Below, in pieces: positions 7,245 through 10,067 of a DNA stretch of 10,067 nucleotides (the stretch's first letter is position 1; every line of letters begins with the position of its first letter). The position numbers and the translations under genes are program-made. Source of the DNA: GCA-003244245 sp964250265 (GTDB lineage: Bacteria; Actinomycetota; Actinomycetes; Mycobacteriales; Pseudonocardiaceae); assembly GCA_964250265.1 (NCBI GenBank), contig CAXUFG010000200.1, positions 1-10,067 on the forward strand, in the 5' to 3' direction. Under the pieces are notes generated by a model that saw nothing but the letters and a program-made list of their open reading frames with translations, had not been told where the DNA came from and did not search any database.

Positions 7245-9063
7245 TTAGTCCAACAGGGCATCCACAAAGGCAGCGGGCTCGAATGGCGCAAGATCGTCGA
7301 CACCTTCGCCGAGGCCCACCAGCTTGACCGGTACCCCGAGCTCGCGCTGCACGTGGAAGACGATGCCGCCCTTGGCCGTACCGTCCAGCTTGGTCAGGAC
7401 AATGCCGGTCACGTCGACGACCTCGCGGAACACCCTCGCCTGCATCATCCCGTTCTGGCCGGTCGTAGCATCCAACACCAGCAGCACCTCGTCCACCTCG
7501 GTCTGCTTGGACACCACCCGTTTGACCTTGCCGAGCTCGTCCATCAGACCAGTCTTGGTATGCAGCCGACCGGCGGTGTCGATCAAGACCGTGTCCACGC
7601 CATCCGCGCTACCCCGCTTGACCGCCTCGAACGCCACGCTTGCTGGGTCGGCGCCCTCGGCGCCGCGCACGACCTCCGCACCGGCACGCTCGCCCCAGGT
7701 GGCCAACTGGTCGACTGCGGCGGCACGGAAGGTGTCTGCGGCGCCGAGCAGTACCCTCCGGCCGTCAGCGACCAACACGCGCGCCAGCTTGCCAGTGGTA
7801 GTGGTTTTTCCGGTGCCGTTGACACCGGCGATCAGTACTACGCCAGGGACGCTCACGCCGTCGGCGCCGTCGTGGGGCAACGCTCGCACGGCCCGATCCA
7901 GCTCCGGGCGCAGCGCCTCGATCAGCACATCCCTCAGCGCTGCACGAGCCTGCTCAGCGGTCCGCACGCCGCGCGCCGCGAGTTCGGCGCGCAACCGATC
8001 CACGATCTCGGTGGTAGTGGCCGCGCCGAGATCGGCGAGCAGCAGGGTGTCCTCCACGTCGATCCACGAGTCCTCGTCCAGATCACCCGCGCCGAGTAGG
8101 CCCAGCAGGCTCTGCCCGAACGCCGATCGGGAACGGGCCAGCCTGCCACGCAGCCGCACCAGCCGACCGGCCGGCGCATCGATCGGTTCGACCAGCGCGC
8201 CTGGTGGTTCTGCAAGAACCGGTTCGACGGGCACCGGTTCGACGGGCACCGGTTCGACGGGCACCGGTTCGACGGGCACCGGTTCGANNNNNNNNNNNNN
8301 NNNNNNNNNNNNNNNNNNNNNNNNNNNNNNNNNNNNNNNNNNNNNNNNNNNNNNNNNNNNNNNNNNNNNNNNNNNNNNNNNNNNNNNCGGGCACCGGTTT
8401 GGCGGGAGCCGCCGCCGCAGGAGCCGGTTCCGCGGGAGCGGTTTCAGGGGGCGCTGGCTCCACCGGAGCCGGCGTCGGGGCCGCTTCGACAGGTTGCGGT
8501 TTGGCCGGAGCGGCAGGAGCCACACCTGGCGGCGGTGTCAGTTCGGTTGGCGGAGCGGGCGCCGGTGGCTTGCTCTTCCGTTTCGGCGGTGCGGGCCTAG
8601 ATGGCGCCTGTGTGGGGGGTCTCGACGGCGCCGGAGCCGAAGCCCGTGGCCGGGTGGGAGCGGATGACCGCGGTGCCGCAGGTGGCTCCTGCACGGGCGG
8701 TTTCGGGGATGCCGGAGCAGGTGACTGCGGTGCTGCAGGTGGCTCGTCCACAGGCGGTTTCGGCGGTGCCGGAGCAGGCGCCTGTGCCGGAGCAGACGCC
8801 TGTGCCGGAGCGGATGGCTGCGGCGGGGCCGCTGCCTGCGGTGAGGCCGGTGCCTGCGGCGGGGCTGGTGGACCGCCACCGCCGGAGGAGAAGCTGATCG
8901 ATCCGCCAGCCTGATAGCGGCGAGGCGCTGGAGGCGCCTCGACCTGCTGGGCGGGCTTCTCGGCAATGCTGATCCGCCGACGGCGGGCTAGCAACAGGCC
9001 CACGGCCAGCGCGACCAGCAACGCCACCCCGATGGCGATGGAGATCCAGATCACGCTCGACAC
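7245..9063 (-). CDS. ftsY: SRP receptor GTPase FtsY, with internal assembly gap
   Basis: FtsY is the membrane-docked receptor GTPase that pairs with Ffh. GTG 9063 (AGGA 7 nt upstream) opens with a membrane helix and basic stop (SSVIWISIAIGVALLVALAV, then RRRRIS), as in mycobacterial FtsY. A very long Pro/Ala-rich linker follows, then the N domain from GRLVRLRGRLARSRSAFG. The G domain has GVNGTGKTTT, DTFRAAAVDQL, DTAGRLHTK, TKLDGTAKGG and the C-terminal GLGEGVDDLAPFEP. The gene ends in TAA at 7245-7247. One hundred Ns (8288-8387) interrupt the linker, and the frames on either side do not match across exactly 100 bases. They do match if the real gap is a multiple of 3. With a gap of zero the protein would be 572 residues, against 422 as I recall for M. 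tuberculosis, the excess being linker. The NG domain is intact, so the gene is probably functional. Confidence 0.95.
8221..8395. repeat. 15-bp tandem repeat (EPVPV) spanning the assembly gap
   Basis: Four perfect copies of GGTTCGACGGGCACC (8221-8280) are followed by its first 7 bases (8281-8287), then the Ns, then its last 8 bases (8388-8395). On the minus strand each unit encodes Glu-Pro-Val-Pro-Val in the FtsY linker. The two partial units add up to exactly one unit, so the true gap is likely 0 or a multiple of 15 bases. Confidence 0.93.
8288..8387. other. Assembly gap, exactly 100 N
   Basis: The round figure of 100 Ns is the usual placeholder for a gap of unknown size. It lies within the EPVPV repeat of ftsY, which short reads cannot resolve. 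Frame continuity of ftsY requires a length divisible by 3, which 100 is not. Confidence 0.97.
8681..8794. repeat. 57-bp imperfect direct repeat in the ftsY linker
   Basis: Two adjacent units begin GGTGGCTC at 8681 and 8738 and share GGCGGTTTCGG (8696 and 8753). They encode KPPV(D/Q)EPPAAP(Q/R)S-type 19-residue repeats of the FtsY linker. A third, shorter match lies just before 8681. Confidence 0.75.
8768..8821. repeat. 18-bp tandem repeat in the ftsY linker
   Basis: Three units start at 8768, 8786 and 8804. The first two differ at one base (GCCGGAGCAGxCGCCTGT) and the third is diverged. They encode AQAPAP-like hexapeptides on the minus strand. Confidence 0.75.
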
Positions 9064-9288
9064 CAGACCATCCTGGCATCCAGGAACATAGATGAGCCGC
9101 GCTGGTCAGCGATCGGCCGGTACACACCGATCAACGGGTACATACGAGGGCATTTCGTCACCCCCGAGAGCTGCGCCATCATCGGCCCATGAACAAGGTG
9201 GCAAGGCAACCGACTGCCGTGCCCAGCTTCTCCGGTACGGGATCGAAGCACCATACGTTCCGGCCGGACTCGCTACTGGTGGCGCTGG

Positions 9289-9962
9289 GTGCTTCGTCTA
9301 GCAGGGTTGGGCAACCTGCCGAGAATGGGGATTGTCGGCGCCGCACTGCTGGGACAGGCCGCGCTGTATCTGCACACAACGGTGCGAGGCAAGGTCCGGG
9401 TGTGGGAAGAGGAGCTTGATCAACTGTTCCTGCATGGGAAGGAGTAACTCGTCGATCTGGGTGCGGTCGGGGTGCTGTCTTGATCGCTGCTGCCCAGCGG
9501 CCGCCCGCCGGTCGGGCTGTCGGGGTCGATCTGTGGCGCAGCCAGGATCAAAGCGGTGACGACATCCAGGTCACCCGCACCAACGCTGAGCACGCTGGTG
9601 TCGTCGATCGAGTCGAGTTGCACACCGCTGACATGACCGAGCTGCCATTTGCCGACGACAGCTTCGACGTCGTCACCAGCGCATTAGCGATCCACAACAT
9701 CCCCACCGCCGCGAAGCGTCACCGCGCACTCGACGAGGCCATGCGCGTCCTTCGCCCAGGCGGCCGCCTGCTGGTCGCCGACTTCCGCCACACCTCTGGC
9801 TATCGCAAGCACCTCAGGCACACCGCCACCAGCCGGCGCCTGGGATGCCGCTACTGGTACGGCGGACCGTGGGCGGCGACCACGATGGTCACAGCCACGA
9901 GGCTCGCCGAGCCGCACATCCGGACGACGGCGGCCCAGCTCACTAGTGCAGCGCCGCGTTAG
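9289..9962 (+). pseudogene. Class I SAM-dependent methyltransferase pseudogene
   Basis: Two plus-strand reading frames join into one methyltransferase. The first (GTG 9289 or earlier) gives VLRLAGLGNLPRMGIVGAAL, then YLHTTVRGKVRVWEEELDQL, a hydrophobic segment and linker as in actinobacterial membrane-anchored methyltransferases. It meets a TAA at 9445-9447, where Gln (CAA) would fit, and continues LVDLG. One base is then missing between 9461 and 9462. The second frame resumes with CGRGAVLIAAAQR, completing SAM motif I (DLGCGRG). It continues with AVGVDLWR, ELPFADDSFDVVTSALAIHN and RVLRPGGRLLVADF, and ends near RYWYGGPWAATTMVTAT. About four residues seem lost before RLGCRYWYGG, and the C-terminus runs about 18 residues past the usual end. 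Two or more lesions make sequencing error alone unlikely. The substrate is unknown. The frame from TTG 9480 to 9962 might still be annotated as a 160-residue protein, but it lacks motif I. Confidence 0.82.
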
Positions 9963-9989
9963 TTCTTCGGGGTTGATCCAGGCGTTCGG

Positions 9990-10060
9990 GTCGGTGAGGC
10001 CAACAGCACCGTCAAGCCGTTCGGCTGGACCTACGAGGCAAGCTCCTCAAGACCGCGTGA
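9990..10060 (+). pseudogene. Possible 3' remnant of an IS630-type transposase
   Basis: The plus strand reads VGEANSTVKPFGWTYE from 9990 to 10037. If one base is restored at about 10037/10038 it continues GKLLKTA and stops at TGA 10058-10060. The pattern PFxWTYxGxxL followed closely by a stop resembles the C-terminal end of IS630-family transposases, from memory only. No terminal inverted repeat is visible and the upstream part is not recognisable. The short length makes this tentative. Confidence 0.25.
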
Positions 10061-10067
10061 TCCCCTG

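Noticed and set aside
8221..8287. CRISPR-like array
   Set aside because: The 15-bp units are contiguous with no spacers and keep the ftsY reading frame; they are coding tandem repeats.
9051..9254. Minus-strand 67-codon open frame overlapping the ftsY start
   Set aside because: No recognisable motif, no clear ribosome site, and it overlaps ftsY out of frame.
9480..9962. Functional 160-residue methyltransferase starting at TTG 9480
   Set aside because: It lacks the glycine-rich SAM motif I, which lies just upstream in a shifted frame, so it is the 3' part of a pseudogene.

Overview
This window is high-GC actinobacterial chromosome. Ffh, FtsY, GlnD and PII all read like mycobacterial and pseudonocardial homologues, and the Ffh M-domain wording suggests Pseudonocardiales. 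That placement is from remembered family sequences, not a search. The gene order ftsY - amt - glnB - glnD - X - ffh is the conserved actinobacterial block, here read from right to left on the minus strand. X is a DivIVA-like coiled-coil protein.

Layout: 1-1304 ffh (SRP GTPase; its 3' end lies outside the window); 1305-1699 a gene-free stretch with two suspicious poly-C runs; 1700-2644 DivIVA-like protein; 2669-5086 glnD; 5284-5320 a strong hairpin; 5341-5679 glnB (PII); 5686-7059 amt, interrupted by an in-frame TGA; 7130-7199 a GlnR-like operator; 7245-9063 ftsY, holding a 100-N assembly gap inside a 15-bp tandem repeat. From 9064 to the right edge the sequence is decayed. It holds a plus-strand class I methyltransferase pseudogene and a possible IS630-type transposase tail.

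The genes form two functional groups. FtsY and Ffh are the two GTPases of the signal-recognition-particle pathway. Between them lies the ammonium module: Amt imports ammonium, PII senses nitrogen and gates Amt, and GlnD modifies PII at Tyr51. Two matching GlnR-type operators, one before amt and one before glnD, share an 18/20 core and 11/22-bp phasing. With the hairpin after glnB, they suggest two separately initiated, co-regulated nitrogen transcripts rather than one operon.

The sequence looks like a draft assembly (exactly 100 Ns, poly-C runs of 10 and 15). Single-base lesions, above all the amt stop, therefore need read-level confirmation. I found no RNA genes, CRISPR array or intact mobile element, and no clearly new biological system. 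The best leads are the twin operators, the interrupted amt, the repeat-caused gap in ftsY and the decayed right flank.
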